DNA of 64,000 bases from Occultella kanbiaonis (lineage in GTDB: Bacteria > Actinomycetota > Actinomycetes > Actinomycetales > Beutenbergiaceae): NCBI RefSeq assembly GCF_009708215.1, contig NZ_CP046175.1, forward strand, positions 2,046,001-2,110,000, in the 5' to 3' direction. The position numbers and the translations under genes were made by a program. The stretch's first letter is position 1, and every line of letters starts with the position of its first letter. This document shows positions 16,611 to 26,300 of this stretch, piece after piece. The notes beneath the pieces are model-generated. The model ran no database searches. It had not been told where the DNA came from and saw only the letters and a program-made list of their open reading frames with translations.

Positions 16611-19337
16611 ATGGCGACCCGTACGACTTCCCCCGGACGGTCCGCCTCACCTGGACGCAAGAAGAGTTCGCCGGCCGCGAGCCGGGCGGGCTCCACCTCG
16701 CGTTCCGGCGGGAGTGGGCGCAAGAAGCCGGCGCAGCAGCAGCAGTCACCGCTGCCCGTGCGCATCGTGCGCGGGATCTGGATGGGACTCGCCCACCTAG
16801 TCGGAGGGACGGCGCGCAGCATCGGATCCGGAGCCCGCAACCTCGACCCCGCCCATCGCAGGGACGGCATCGCCTTCCTGCTGCTCGCCCTCGCCGTGAT
16901 CGTCGCCGTGCGCGAGTGGTTCGGCCTGTCCGGCGCGGCCGGGGAGATCGTCCACGCCGCGGCGGCCGGCCTCGTCGGCGTGCTCGCCATCGTGATCCCC
17001 GTGATCCTCGTCCTCATCGCCGTGCGCCTGATGCGTCACCCGGAGCGCAGGGAGGTCAACGGCCGCGTCTTCATCGGCCTGAGCGCCATCGCGGTGGCGG
17101 CCTGTGGGCTGATCCAGGTGGCCTCCGGGCTGCCCGCACCGCCCGCGTGGCAGGACGTGTTCGCGGCCGGTGGCCTGATCGGCTTCGCCGCCGCCAACCC
17201 GCTCTCGGCCGCCCTGACCAGCTGGGTGACGGTGCCCCTGCTGGTGCTGTTGGCGTTCTTCGGCCTGCTCGTGGTGACGGCCACCCCGGTCGCCGCCATC
17301 CCGCGCCGGATCCGCCAGGGCGTCGACTGGGTCACCGGCGCCGACATCGACGCCCGCGAGGCCGACGCCGCCCAGGGCGCCCCGGACCCCGACGCGACCG
17401 AGGAGCTCGACGGACGGCCCCGCCGTCGTCGGGCGAAGGCGAAGGGGACCACCCCCGCCGTCGAGCCCGGCGCGTACACCGGTGACGAGGCGTTCGTGCA
17501 CCCGCACGAGACCGAACCCGGCGACGAGCCCGCCGAGACTCCCCGCGGCCGCAGCCGCACCCCCCGGGCGGGTAAGGCCACCCCGGCGCCGGAACCGGCC
17601 GCCGTCGAGCCGTTCGACGAGCCCGCCGAGGAGAGTGCCGCGCCCGAGGACCTGATCGCTCCGCCCACCCAGGCGCTGCCTGCCCGCGCGGAGCAACTGG
17701 TCCTCGACCCGGGCCTGACCTACACGCTCCCCGGCGACGAGGCGCTCGTGCAGGGCGCGCCGCACAAGCTCCGCTCGCCCGCGAACGACCGGGTCGTCGA
17801 GGCGCTGACCACCGTGCTCACCGACTTCGGCGTGGACGCCCAGGTCACCGGCTTCACCCGGGGCCCGACGGTCACCCGCTACGAGGTGGAGCTCGGCTCC
17901 GGGGTGAAGGTCGAGCGGGTCACCGCGCTCAGCAAGAACATCGCCTACGCCGTCGCGAGCGCGGACGTGCGGATCCTGTCCCCGATCCCGGGGAAGAAGG
18001 CGATCGGTATCGAGATCCCGAACGCCGACCGCGAGATCGTCGTCCTCGGCGACGTGTTGCGGTCCGCCGTGGCCCGCCGCAACGAGCACCCGATGGTGAT
18101 CGGCGTCGGCAAGGACGTCGAGGGCGGCTACGTGGTGGCCAACCTCGCGAAGATGCCACACATCCTCGTCGCGGGCGCCACCGGTGCCGGTAAGTCCTCG
18201 TTCGTGAACTCGATGATCACCTCGATCATGATGCGCGCCACCCCCGAGGAGGTGCGGATGGTCCTCGTCGACCCGAAGCGGGTCGAGCTGACCATCTACG
18301 AGGGCATCCCGCACCTGATCACGCCGATCATCACGAACCCCAAGAAGGCCGCCGAGGCGCTCGAGTGGGTGGTCCGGGAGATGGACGCCCGCTACGACGA
18401 CCTCGCCGCCTTCGGGTACAAGCACATCGACGACTTCAACGCCGGGGTGCGCGCCGGCAAGGTGAAGCCGTTGCCCGGCAGCGAGCGCAAGATCGCGCCG
18501 TACCCGTACCTGCTCGTGGTGGTCGACGAGCTCGCCGACCTGATGATGGTCGCGCCGCGGGACGTGGAGGCGTCCATCCAGCGGATCACCCAGCTCGCCC
18601 GCGCCGCCGGCATCCACCTGGTGCTGGCCACGCAGCGTCCGAGCGTCGACGTGGTCACCGGCCTGATCAAGGCCAACGTGCCGTCCCGCCTCGCCTTCGC
18701 GACCTCCTCGCTCGCCGACTCCCGCGTGGTCCTGGACCAGCCGGGCGCGGAGAAGCTCATCGGGCAGGGCGACGCGCTGTTCCTGCCGATGGGAGCGTCC
18801 AAGCCGATGCGCGTGCAGGGTGCCTGGGTCAGCGAGACCGAGGTGCACGCCGTCGTCGAGCACGTGAAGAGCCAGCTCAAGCCGACCTACCGCGAGGACA
18901 TCGTGGTGTCCGCGGCGAAGAAGCAGGTCGACGAGGACATCGGCGACGACCTGGACCTGCTGCTGCAGGCGGCCGAACTGGTGGTCACCACCCAGTTCGG
19001 GTCGACCTCGATGCTGCAGCGCAAGCTCCGGGTCGGGTTCGCCAAGGCCGGCCGGCTGATGGACCTGCTCGAGTCCCGCGAGATCGTCGGGCCCTCCGAG
19101 GGATCGAAGGCCCGCGACGTGCTGGTCCAGCCCGACGACCTGCCCGCCACGCTCGCCATGCTGCGCGGCGACGGTCCCGCACCCGCGGCGGACGTCGACG
19201 ACGAACCCGGCTACGACGACGGCCCCGAGGACCTCGTGGCCGCCGACCTCGCCGAGCGCGAGCAGGCCGTGGACTACTACGACTCGGACGACGAGGACGG
19301 CTCCGAGGACGCCTGGGACCTCACCGACCGGAACTGA
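16611..19337 (+). CDS. ftsK: FtsK/SpoIIIE DNA translocase
   Basis: The 908-aa protein pumps chromosomal DNA through the closing division septum. A basic N-terminal tail precedes four membrane helices (about residues 85-235), then an acidic, proline-rich linker (about 240-360). The motor follows: alpha/beta domains with Walker [10 protein letters not shown] at 522-530, Walker [13 protein letters not shown] near 640 and the [12 protein letters not shown] loop. The C-terminal gamma winged helix (about 785-850, [20 protein letters not shown]) reads KOPS-type polarity sequences. GAGAGGACAACC precedes the ATG. Length is typical for actinobacteria. Confidence 0.96.
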   Translation: MATRTTSPGRSASPGRKKSSPAASRAGSTSRSGGSGRKKPAQQQQSPLPVRIVRGIWMGLAHLVGGTARSIGSGARNLDPAHRRDGIAFLLLALAVIVAVREWFGLSGAAGEIVHAAAAGLVGVLAIVIPVILVLIAVRLMRHPERREVNGRVFIGLSAIAVAACGLIQVASGLPAPPAWQDVFAAGGLIGFAAANPLSAALTSWVTVPLLVLLAFFGLLVVTATPVAAIPRRIRQGVDWVTGADIDAREADAAQGAPDPDATEELDGRPRRRRAKAKGTTPAVEPGAYTGDEAFVHPHETEPGDEPAETPRGRSRTPRAGKATPAPEPAAVEPFDEPAEESAAPEDLIAPPTQALPARAEQLVLDPGLTYTLPGDEALVQGAPHKLRSPANDRVVEALTTVLTDFGVDAQVTGFTRGPTVTRYEVELGSGVKVERVTALSKNIAYAVASADVRILSPIPGKKAIGIEIPNADREIVVLGDVLRSAVARRNEHPMVIGVGKDVEGGYVVANLAKMPHILVAGATGAGKSSFVNSMITSIMMRATPEEVRMVLVDPKRVELTIYEGIPHLITPIITNPKKAAEALEWVVREMDARYDDLAAFGYKHIDDFNAGVRAGKVKPLPGSERKIAPYPYLLVVVDELADLMMVAPRDVEASIQRITQLARAAGIHLVLATQRPSVDVVTGLIKANVPSRLAFATSSLADSRVVLDQPGAEKLIGQGDALFLPMGASKPMRVQGAWVSETEVHAVVEHVKSQLKPTYREDIVVSAAKKQVDEDIGDDLDLLLQAAELVVTTQFGSTSMLQRKLRVGFAKAGRLMDLLESREIVGPSEGSKARDVLVQPDDLPATLAMLRGDGPAPAADVDDEPGYDDGPEDLVAADLAEREQAVDYYDSDDEDGSEDAWDLTDRN

Positions 19338-19381
19338 GGCAGGTCCGGGCGAGAGGCTTTGCCGCGCAGGGTAGCGTGCCA

Positions 19382-19412
19382 TATCGTTTGTCAATAATAT
19401 CGATGAACGATA
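19382..19412. promoter_or_regulatory. AT-rich operator/promoter with repeated TATCG elements
   Basis: TATCGTT (19382-19388) is the inverse complement of AACGATA (19406-19412). A second TATCG (19398-19402) forms an inner inverted repeat with CGATA (19408-19412) around ATGAA. TAATAT (19395-19400) may be a -10. The stretch is strikingly AT-rich for this genome and is the likely target of the XRE protein encoded two genes on. Confidence 0.5.
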
Positions 19413-19423
19413 AGGGGACGATG

Positions 19424-20041
19424 ATGTCGAAGAAGCGGAAGGCCGGGGATCCGCGGTCTGAGGCGACCAGGCTGGCGATCGGGTTCGTCCGGTCGTTGGC
19501 CGTGTTGGGGGCAGCGTTCGCTTTGCTGCAGGCGTGGGTCATCGTTCGCGGCCGGACCGTGAGCCTCAACTCGGCGGACCCGGGGATGCCGATCCGGGAT
19601 CTGCCCCAGATCGCCGCCGCGGAGCCCGGTCCCGACAATGTCATGACCGTGCTGGACCTGTCGTGGTGGATCAGGTTGTCCGCAGCACTGCCGGGCTTGC
19701 TCCAGGCGGTCCTACTCCTGCTGGCTGCGTTGCTCCTGGTCAGGATCCTGAGTGCGATCGCGGCGCACCGATCGTTCGGAGCAGAGGTCCGGCGAGATCT
19801 GTCCGGCATCAGCCTGCTGCTCATCCTCGGCGGCGTCGCCATGGCATTGCTGGACCTGCTCGCCGTGGTGCTGCTCACCCAGACCTTCTACCCTCTGGAC
19901 GGCAGGGTCTGGGAGCGGTTCGGGATTGATCTGCCCTCGGTCCCGGTCTTCCTGATCGCCCTCGGCTTCGTGGCCTCCGCGTTCATGTACGCGATCCGGG
20001 ACGGCGCCGACCTCGAGAAGGAGACCGTGGGTGTCGTCTGA
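19424..20041 (+). CDS. DUF2975 membrane protein
   Basis: The 205-aa protein has four hydrophobic segments (about residues 20-45, 85-115, 135-165 and 175-195) and the DUF2975 look, including LLVRILSAIAAHRSFGAEVR between helices 2 and 3. Three in-frame ATGs exist (19403, 19421, 19424); AAGGGG at 19412-19417 sits 6 nt before the last, which I chose. It overlaps the XRE gene by 11 bp. DUF2975-XRE pairs of the YoaS/YozG type are common, and the function of the membrane partner is unknown. Confidence 0.8.
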   Translation: MSKKRKAGDPRSEATRLAIGFVRSLAVLGAAFALLQAWVIVRGRTVSLNSADPGMPIRDLPQIAAAEPGPDNVMTVLDLSWWIRLSAALPGLLQAVLLLLAALLLVRILSAIAAHRSFGAEVRRDLSGISLLLILGGVAMALLDLLAVVLLTQTFYPLDGRVWERFGIDLPSVPVFLIALGFVASAFMYAIRDGADLEKETVGVV

Positions 20042-20255
20042 GCCCGACCACCGGATCGTCTGCCACCTCGACCGCGTCCTCGAGGAGCGTGGCGTCACTC
20101 TGACGGAGCTGTCCGAGCGCACCGGGATCACCCTCGCGAACCTGTCCATCCTGAAGACGAACAAGGCCCGGGCGATCCGGTTCACGACGCTCACGGCGAT
20201 CTGCGACGCCCTCGACGCCACGCCCGCCGACCTCTTCGGCCTGCGCTCGGGCTGA
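20031..20255 (+). CDS. XRE-family helix-turn-helix regulator, YozG-like
   Basis: The 74-aa DNA-binding protein is nearly all helix-turn-helix: LERGVTLTELSERTGITLANLSILK followed in sequence by ARAIRFTTLTAICDALDATPADLF, the pattern of small Cro/C1 relatives. The GTG start lies inside the end of the DUF2975 gene, so the two are translated together. It probably regulates its own operon through the repeated TATCG elements at 19382-19412. Confidence 0.85.
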   Translation: MSSEPDHRIVCHLDRVLEERGVTLTELSERTGITLANLSILKTNKARAIRFTTLTAICDALDATPADLFGLRSG

Positions 20256-20283
20256 GTCCCGTGGAACGCCGGTGCCGGGCCGT

Positions 20284-21621
20284 TCAGGAGCGGGGGACCA
20301 CCGCGGCCTCGTCCCCGGTGGGCGTCGGTGGCTCGGTCCGCTCGGGGAAGTCCGCGCCGCTGGAGTTCGCCATCACCTGCGCCACGAGCGACTGCCGGTT
20401 CTCGAGCGTCCCCGAGGACAGCGTCAGGCCCGACGGCGTTTCCCCGGCCAGGAGCGCGGGCAGCGGGTAGACCCGCTGGGCGCCGACCCGGTCCACGGTC
20501 ATCGGGGTCCACTCCAGGCCGGTCACCCGGGCCGGGCCGTCGGCGGGCTTGACCACGGTCGCCGTCAGGAACAGCCCGGTGCCGGTCTGCGGGACGCAGC
20601 ACAGGTCGTCCTGGTTGGAGATGAAGTTCCCCAGCGAGTAGGCGACCCACATGCCGGAGCCGTCAGGGCCGCCGTCGAGCAGTGCCATCGGCTGGGGCAC
20701 GTGCGGGTGGTTGCCGATGATGAGGTCCACCTGCCCGGACGCGGCGAGGGCCTCGGCGACCGCGACCTGGTCGTCGGCGGGGGAGTTCTGGTACTCGTAG
20801 CCCCAGTGCAGCGTGGCCACGACCAGGTCCGCCCCGGCCTCGCGGGCCGCCGTCGCCTGCGCGATCAGCGCGTCGGCGTCGATGATCGTGACGGCCCAGG
20901 GGGCGTCGGCGGGGATCGGCAGGCCGTTCGTGCCGTACGTCGCACCGATCTGGGCGATCCGGATCGTCTGCCCCTCCCGCTCCAGCTCGTAGAACTGCGG
21001 TGCGAGCTCCTCCTCGGCGCTCCGGGCCGAGCCGGCGTGGCCAAGGCCCGCCTCGTCGAAGGTGTCGAGGGTGTAGGCGAGGTTGTCGTAGCCGCGGTCG
21101 AGGGAGTGGTTCGTGCCGGTGGAGCACCCGTCCCAGCCGAGGTCGGCGAGGTTGCCCGCGATCTCGGTGGGCGCGCCGAACAGCGGATATCCCGACGGCG
21201 TCTCGTCCGGCAGCGAGAGCGGCACCTCCATGTTGCACAGCGCCAGGTCCACGCCAGAGCTCCAGGGCCGGGTCGCCTCCAGCATGGGCGTGAAGTCGTA
21301 CCCGCCGTCGGTCCGGGCGTTGCGGATCACCGTGTCGTGCGGCAGCACGTCGCCGGCGGCGCCGATCGTGAAGACGGCGTCCGCCTGCGGTTCTGGAGTC
21401 GTCGGCTCCGTCGTGGCAGCCGGCTCGCTCGTGCTGGACGCCGCTCCGGGCTCGGTGGTCGGCTCAGCGGTCGGGCCGGGCGTGCCGCCGGCGTTCCACG
21501 GCTGCCAGGCCGCGACCGCGCCACCGACGCCGAGGCTCAGCGCGAGGATCAGCAGGATCGCGGGGAGCGGGAGGCCGCGTCGACGGCGTCGGCGCCGACG
21601 CTGGGTGGGGGTCTCAGACAC
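20284..21621 (-). CDS. CapA-family protein (poly-gamma-glutamate synthesis type)
   Basis: The 445-aa protein has a run of arginines, then one membrane-anchoring helix (about residues 17-40), an Ala/Thr/Pro/Glu-rich spacer (to about 100) and a CapA calcineurin-like phosphoesterase domain outside the membrane. Family motifs include GAAGDVLPHD, LCNMEVPLS, GTNHSLDRG and IIGNHPHVPQP, supplying metal-binding Asp, Asn and His residues. Family members are linked to capsule polymer synthesis, but most actinobacterial ones are uncharacterised and no capB/capC genes are here. The GTG start lies 6 nt after a -10 element. Confidence 0.85.
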   Translation of the reverse strand: MSETPTQRRRRRRRRGLPLPAILLILALSLGVGGAVAAWQPWNAGGTPGPTAEPTTEPGAASSTSEPAATTEPTTPEPQADAVFTIGAAGDVLPHDTVIRNARTDGGYDFTPMLEATRPWSSGVDLALCNMEVPLSLPDETPSGYPLFGAPTEIAGNLADLGWDGCSTGTNHSLDRGYDNLAYTLDTFDEAGLGHAGSARSAEEELAPQFYELEREGQTIRIAQIGATYGTNGLPIPADAPWAVTIIDADALIAQATAAREAGADLVVATLHWGYEYQNSPADDQVAVAEALAASGQVDLIIGNHPHVPQPMALLDGGPDGSGMWVAYSLGNFISNQDDLCCVPQTGTGLFLTATVVKPADGPARVTGLEWTPMTVDRVGAQRVYPLPALLAGETPSGLTLSSGTLENRQSLVAQVMANSSGADFPERTEPPTPTGDEAAVVPRS

Positions 21622-21627
21622 CGGAAG

Positions 21628-21633
21628 AGTGTA
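21628..21633 (-). promoter_or_regulatory. -10 element of the capA-like gene
   Basis: TACACT ends 6 nt before the GTG at 21621. Confidence 0.5.
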
Positions 21634-21678
21634 TGTCGGCGTGGTGCCGCGTCTGTGCCCGGTTCGGTCCCGGTCCCG

Positions 21679-21684
21679 TACCCT
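21679..21684 (+). promoter_or_regulatory. -10 element of pgsA
   Basis: TACCCT ends 6 nt before the GTG at 21691; the two divergent promoters share a 69-bp gap. Confidence 0.5.
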
Positions 21685-21690
21685 GATCGC

Positions 21691-22323
21691 GTGACGAGTG
21701 AATCCCGGTCCAGCGATGAGGCGACCGCCGAGGTCTGGAACCTGCCCAATGTCTTGACGATGGTGCGGGTCGTGCTCGTCCCGGTCTTCGCGGTCCTGCT
21801 CTGGCAGGACTCGACCGCGGCCCGCGTCGCAGCGCTCGTGGTGTTCCTGCTCGCGGCGTACACCGACCGGCTCGACGGCCAGATCGCCCGCAGTCGCGGG
21901 ATCGTGACGAACTTCGGCAAGATCGCGGACCCGTTCGCCGACAAGCTGCTCACCGGCACCGCGATGGTGATGCTGTCCATCATCGACTCCGGCCTGATGC
22001 CGTGGTGGGCCACGATCGCGATCCTCGTCCGTGAGATCGGGATCACCGTGCTCCGGTTCGTGATGGTCCGTCGCGGCGTCGTGATGCCCGCGTCCAAGGG
22101 CGGCAAGCTCAAGACCGTCCTGCAGATCGTCTTCATCTCGCTGATGCTGCTCACCGTCGCCCTGGCCGACCTGGCCTTCGGTGACGTCCTGCGGATCGTC
22201 GCCTTCGTCATCATGTTGGCCGCGCTCGCGGTCACGGTGGTGACCGGCGTGGACTACTGCGTGAAGGCCTGGCAGTCGGCCCGTTCGGGCGGCGGCGCCG
22301 CTGCCGAACCGGGTGCCCGCTGA
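21691..22323 (+). CDS. pgsA: CDP-diacylglycerol-glycerol-3-phosphate 3-phosphatidyltransferase
   Basis: The 210-aa integral membrane enzyme makes phosphatidylglycerol phosphate from CDP-diacylglycerol and glycerol-3-phosphate. The CDP-alcohol phosphotransferase signature is complete: DGQIARSRG followed by G-x3-D-x3-D in [10 protein letters not shown] (about residues 60-82), and KGGKLKT follows later. About six membrane helices are predicted. It starts at GTG 21691, just after the leaderless -10. cinA follows after 5 nt, as in many actinobacteria. Confidence 0.93.
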   Translation: MTSESRSSDEATAEVWNLPNVLTMVRVVLVPVFAVLLWQDSTAARVAALVVFLLAAYTDRLDGQIARSRGIVTNFGKIADPFADKLLTGTAMVMLSIIDSGLMPWWATIAILVREIGITVLRFVMVRRGVVMPASKGGKLKTVLQIVFISLMLLTVALADLAFGDVLRIVAFVIMLAALAVTVVTGVDYCVKAWQSARSGGGAAAEPGAR

Positions 22324-22328
22324 CGCCG

Positions 22329-22829
22329 ATGCCCGCTCACAGCACCGCCGGGACCGTCGCGCGCCTGATCGAGTCAGGCCGCACCGTCGCGGTCGCGGAG
22401 TCCCTCACCGGTGGGGCGCTCGCGGCCGAACTGGTCTCGGTCCCCGGTGTGTCCGCGGTGCTGCGCGGCGGTGTGGTGGCGTACGCGACCGACGTCAAGG
22501 CCTCGCTGCTCGGCGTCGACCCGGACCTGCTCGCCGTCCACGGACCCGTCCACCCGCAGGTGGCCCTCGAGATGGCCGACGGCGTGCGGGCGGCCCTCGG
22601 TGCCGAGATCGGGCTGGGCACCACCGGCGTAGCGGGCCCCGGGCCGGCCGACGGGCAGCCGGCCGGCACCGTGTTCGTCGCGTGCACCACGCCGACCTGG
22701 CGCGCGGTGCGCGGCTATCACCTCGCGGGCGCCCGTCCCGCGGTCCGGTCCGCCACCGTGGCGCTCGCCCTCGCACTGCTTCGCCAGGCCGGGGAACAAG
22801 CGGGGCGGCCGCGGCGTTGGGAAGGGTAA
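22329..22829 (+). CDS. cinA: CinA C-terminal domain protein (nicotinamide-nucleotide amidase type)
   Basis: The 166-aa protein consists only of the CinA C-terminal (PncC-like) domain. Motifs are [21 protein letters not shown] near the N-terminus, [18 protein letters not shown], and [23 protein letters not shown]. The family deamidates nicotinamide mononucleotide in pyridine-nucleotide recycling. There is no N-terminal MoCF-like domain, which is normal for actinobacterial copies. The ATG at 22329 is 5 nt after pgsA. Confidence 0.88.
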   Translation: MPAHSTAGTVARLIESGRTVAVAESLTGGALAAELVSVPGVSAVLRGGVVAYATDVKASLLGVDPDLLAVHGPVHPQVALEMADGVRAALGAEIGLGTTGVAGPGPADGQPAGTVFVACTTPTWRAVRGYHLAGARPAVRSATVALALALLRQAGEQAGRPRRWEG

Positions 22830-22908
22830 TGAAGCACAACATGACGCCAGTGAACGCCCGGCCGGCGACCGGGGCACCGAAGGGGCGACACCCGCATCGT
22901 TCGTCCAC

Positions 22909-22923
22909 GGTGCGCAACGCACC
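22909..22923. promoter_or_regulatory. palindrome before clgR, possible autoregulatory site
   Basis: GGTGCG-CAA-CGCACC is an inverted repeat of 6-bp arms, 65 bp before the clgR start. CGC...GCG-type spacing is reminiscent of ClgR sites, but the match is loose. Confidence 0.3.
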
Positions 22924-22987
22924 CGTCGCACCATCGGGGTACGGTAGGACTACGGCAAAGGCAACAGCGCGAGAGGAGGGACGCACC

Positions 22988-23299
22988 ATGGTGGTACTAC
23001 GGCGAGAGATCGGTGATGTCCTGCGGGGCGCACGCCAACGTCAGGGACGCACTCTGCGCGAGGTGTCCTCGGCAGCACGGGTCTCCCTCGGCTACCTCTC
23101 GGAGGTCGAGCGGGGCCAGAAGGAGGCCTCCTCGGAGTTGCTCTCCTCGATCTGCACAGCTCTGAACATCCCACTCTCGGTGGTGCTGCGCGAGGTCTCC
23201 GACCGCGTCGCACTCGTCGAGGGCATCGCGATCCCGGACACCATTCCCGCGGACTTCGCCTATCAGCTCGGCCGCGACGAGGATCTCGCCACCGTCTGA
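22988..23299 (+). CDS. clgR: ClgR-type XRE transcriptional regulator
   Basis: The 103-aa regulator carries a helix-turn-helix (about residues 5-60), with the ClgR hallmark [32 protein letters not shown] split across helices 2-4. In actinobacteria ClgR activates clp protease and other stress genes and is itself degraded by Clp. The family C-terminus is short; here it ends in a nonpolar Ala-Thr-Val. GAGAGGAGGG before the ATG is a strong ribosome binding site, in contrast to the leaderless genes nearby. Position after pgsA-cinA is conserved. Confidence 0.9.
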   Translation: MVVLRREIGDVLRGARQRQGRTLREVSSAARVSLGYLSEVERGQKEASSELLSSICTALNIPLSVVLREVSDRVALVEGIAIPDTIPADFAYQLGRDEDLATV

Positions 23300-23316
23300 T
23301 CCCCTATCAGTCTCGA

Positions 23317-23351
23317 ACCGATGGCCCCGGCACTGCGCCGGGGCCATCGGT
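23317..23351. terminator. terminator between clgR and the heparinase-like gene
   Basis: A perfect 15-bp stem (23317-23331 with 23337-23351) with a 5-nt loop, followed by GTCTTCGC. It lies between convergent genes and likely stops both transcripts. Confidence 0.88.
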
Positions 23352-23369
23352 GTCTTCGCAGGTCCGCGC

Positions 23370-26300
23370 TCAGCAGGTGTTGTTCCTGACCTCGCCCGGC
23401 ACGAGCACCAGGGGAGTCGCCGACCGGCAGCTGAGCGTGCCGTTCACCGTCATCCCGACGAGGACGACCTCACCCACGGCGTCGAACAGTTCGAACGGCC
23501 CGGTGACCGTGCTGTCCTGCAGCCACGCGGTGCCGGTGCCCCCGGTGAGCGTGAGGGGTCCCTGCACCTCGGTGTCGAGCAGGTCGATCAGGACTGCGCC
23601 GGTGGCGTCCAGCGGTCCGCGGACGGTGGAGTCCTGCGCCCGCAGGCCACCGCCGGCAGCGACGGTGACCGCCCCCCGCACCTGTGCGTCATCCAGGCAC
23701 AGGATCTCGCCGCCGCCCACCGTGACCGCGTCGATCACCGGCCCGGTCAGGGTCCGTGTGCAGGCGTTCTCGACGGCCAGCCTGACGGTGAGGACGGGAG
23801 CCGTCGCACCGGCCTCGCGGCTCGCGATGGTCGCCCCGGCGAGTTGTGGGTCGGTCGGGGACTGCAGGAACGCCAGCCCCAGCTCCTCGCCGACTGCTGC
23901 TGCGACGGCGGTCGTCACGTCGACCGTGATCGCTTGCTGGGTCTCGGGTGCCACGAAGGAGCCGACCGGTTCGGTGCCGACCGGTGGTCGCGTGTTCCAC
24001 GACAGGGTGGACTCCGTCCAGTCGGTCCCGGCGGTCATGACGTCGATCTGCATCGTGCGGCCGGCGGACACCCCGGCCGTGAGCGTCAGTTCCGCCGAGA
24101 CCACCGACCCGGCCTCGATCGTGGACAGGTCGAACACCGCGAGGCCCTGCCGGGTGCCGCCCACGGTGCGCGGGTCGTTCTTGACGGTCATCGAGGGCAG
24201 CCGACCGTAGCGGCCGCCGGCGTACTCACCGTCGCGGATGAAGCCGTCCCGGGCGGAGACGATCGTCTGCTGCGTCGGGTCGACGACGCGAACGTCCGCG
24301 CGGAGGAAGGCGAGGCGTCCCGCCGCGTCGCGGTAGCGGCCGTGGATCACGGCCTCGCCCGGAGCCAGGGCCACGATCACGCCGTCGACCACCTCGGCGA
24401 CGTCCGGCGCCGAACTGACGAGTTCGACCTCGTCGGCCCCGAGCTGGGTCGTGCTGTCATCCGAGTAGGTCGCCACGATGCTCGGTCGCGTCGCGCTGCG
24501 CAGCGTGAGCTCACTCGGTAGGTCCGCGACGAGACCGGTCAGCTCGGCCTCGCCGACCGCCGCGCCAGGCCAGGTCTGCCCGTCGGCGACGAGCCGGAAG
24601 TCTGCGAGCGAGTTCCACTCGTTGGCGTTGCTGCCGTATCCGATCAACCGGACGTAGCGTGCCGTGACGGGGGCGAACGGGTGGGACTCGGGTTCCGCCG
24701 TGGCGCCGGAGGAGGTCGAGGTGAGCGCCTCGGTCCAGGTCGCTCCGTCCACGGAGGTCTCGATCGTGAACGAGTACTCGCGCGCTGCCCCCTGGCTCCA
24801 CGCCAGTGAGACCCCGTCAACAGTGCGCGCCTCGGGCAGATTGAGCTGGATCCACTGGCCTCGGCCCTGCGCCGACCAGAACGTCGCCAGATCGTCGTCG
24901 ATGGCACGCTCCGCCGGGTTGACACCGACGACGCTCGCGACGACCGGGGCCCGGAACGGATCGAGCAGGTCGATCGTGTACCTGGCCGAGCACGAAGACC
25001 CGGCGCCGACGCAGATCACCGCGGTGCCGGGCACCTGCGCCGCCTGCTCGACGTGAACGTCCGCTCCGGCCGCGCCGACCGCTTCGATGACCGGCACGCC
25101 GCTCGCGGCGGGGCGCTCGATCACGTAGCTGTGGGAGTCTGCGGAGAAGCCGTCGAGCGGCTCGCCGTCGACCGTGACCGACGCCAGGGACGCCGGCGGC
25201 GCCGGCGGCACCGTCCAGTCGGCGAGCGGCGTTGGCGTGGGAGCGGGTGCAGGATCCGCGCCGGTCGGGAGCGGCTCCAGCAGCACCGAGATCCGGAAGT
25301 CGGCGCTCTCCTCGCCGGTGACGACGAGCTTGCGCGTGCCGGCGTTGGCGTTCTGGCCGGCCGGAGCCGGCGAGGTCGGCAGCGGCACCGCGTCCATGAC
25401 GGACAGTTGTGCCCCGGGTGGCCCTTCGAGGAGTCGGGCGCTCATCTGGCGGCCGTCGATGGTCAGGGTCGCGGACAGGCCATCCGGCGCGACGTCGACC
25501 GCGGCGGCGGTGTGCATGAACCACCACGGCTCGACCGGCTCGGTGGCGGTCACCTCGTCCTGGATCAGGAACCGGGACCGGTCGTCGATCAGCGCGACGC
25601 CACGGTCCCAGTTCGTGACGCCGAGGTCGGCGTACGCCTGGGTGAGGTCGGAGACCACGAAGCTGCCTCCCGGGCTCGAGCCCGTGGCCACGATGGTCCC
25701 GGTCGCATCGAGTGCCTGCCCGCCACCGGAACCAGGATTGAGCACCAGCGTGTTCTGACCCTCGGTGCGGGTGCGGTAGTAGGTCCAGCGCGGCCCGTCC
25801 GGGCCGGCCGATGAGTACCCGGGCAATCCGTAGCTGTCCGGGCCGAGCTCGCTCGCCCACCGCATGCCCATCGAGTCGATGACGAAGCTGCCGAGGTCGA
25901 GGTGGCTGTGGTTGACGCCGTTCTGCCCGGCCTTGAACCCGAAGAAGTTCGCCATCGAGTCCCAGCCGCTGCGGGCCAGATAGGTCTGCAGCCGTTCGAA
26001 CCTGCGATCCAGGGGCGCGCCCGCGTCCGCGGGCGAGGTCGAATCCTGCAGCCCCTGCCACAGCAGGTAGAACGGTGGGTACGTGAGGTTGTTGGTCTGG
26101 GCGAGCTCCTCGGCGAGCCACGCGTACACCGGGTCGTCGTAGCGGGCGGCAAGCCAGGCGCCGACAGAGCCGCCCTCCGGCGAGCTCGCCGCGGCGTCGT
26201 AGTAGTTGAAGCTCAGACCGGTCGGGCCCGTCATGTAGAGCGGGAAGTCGAGGGTGCGGTCCAGCCCGGGGAGCTCGGAGATCCCGAAGTCGTCTCCGAC

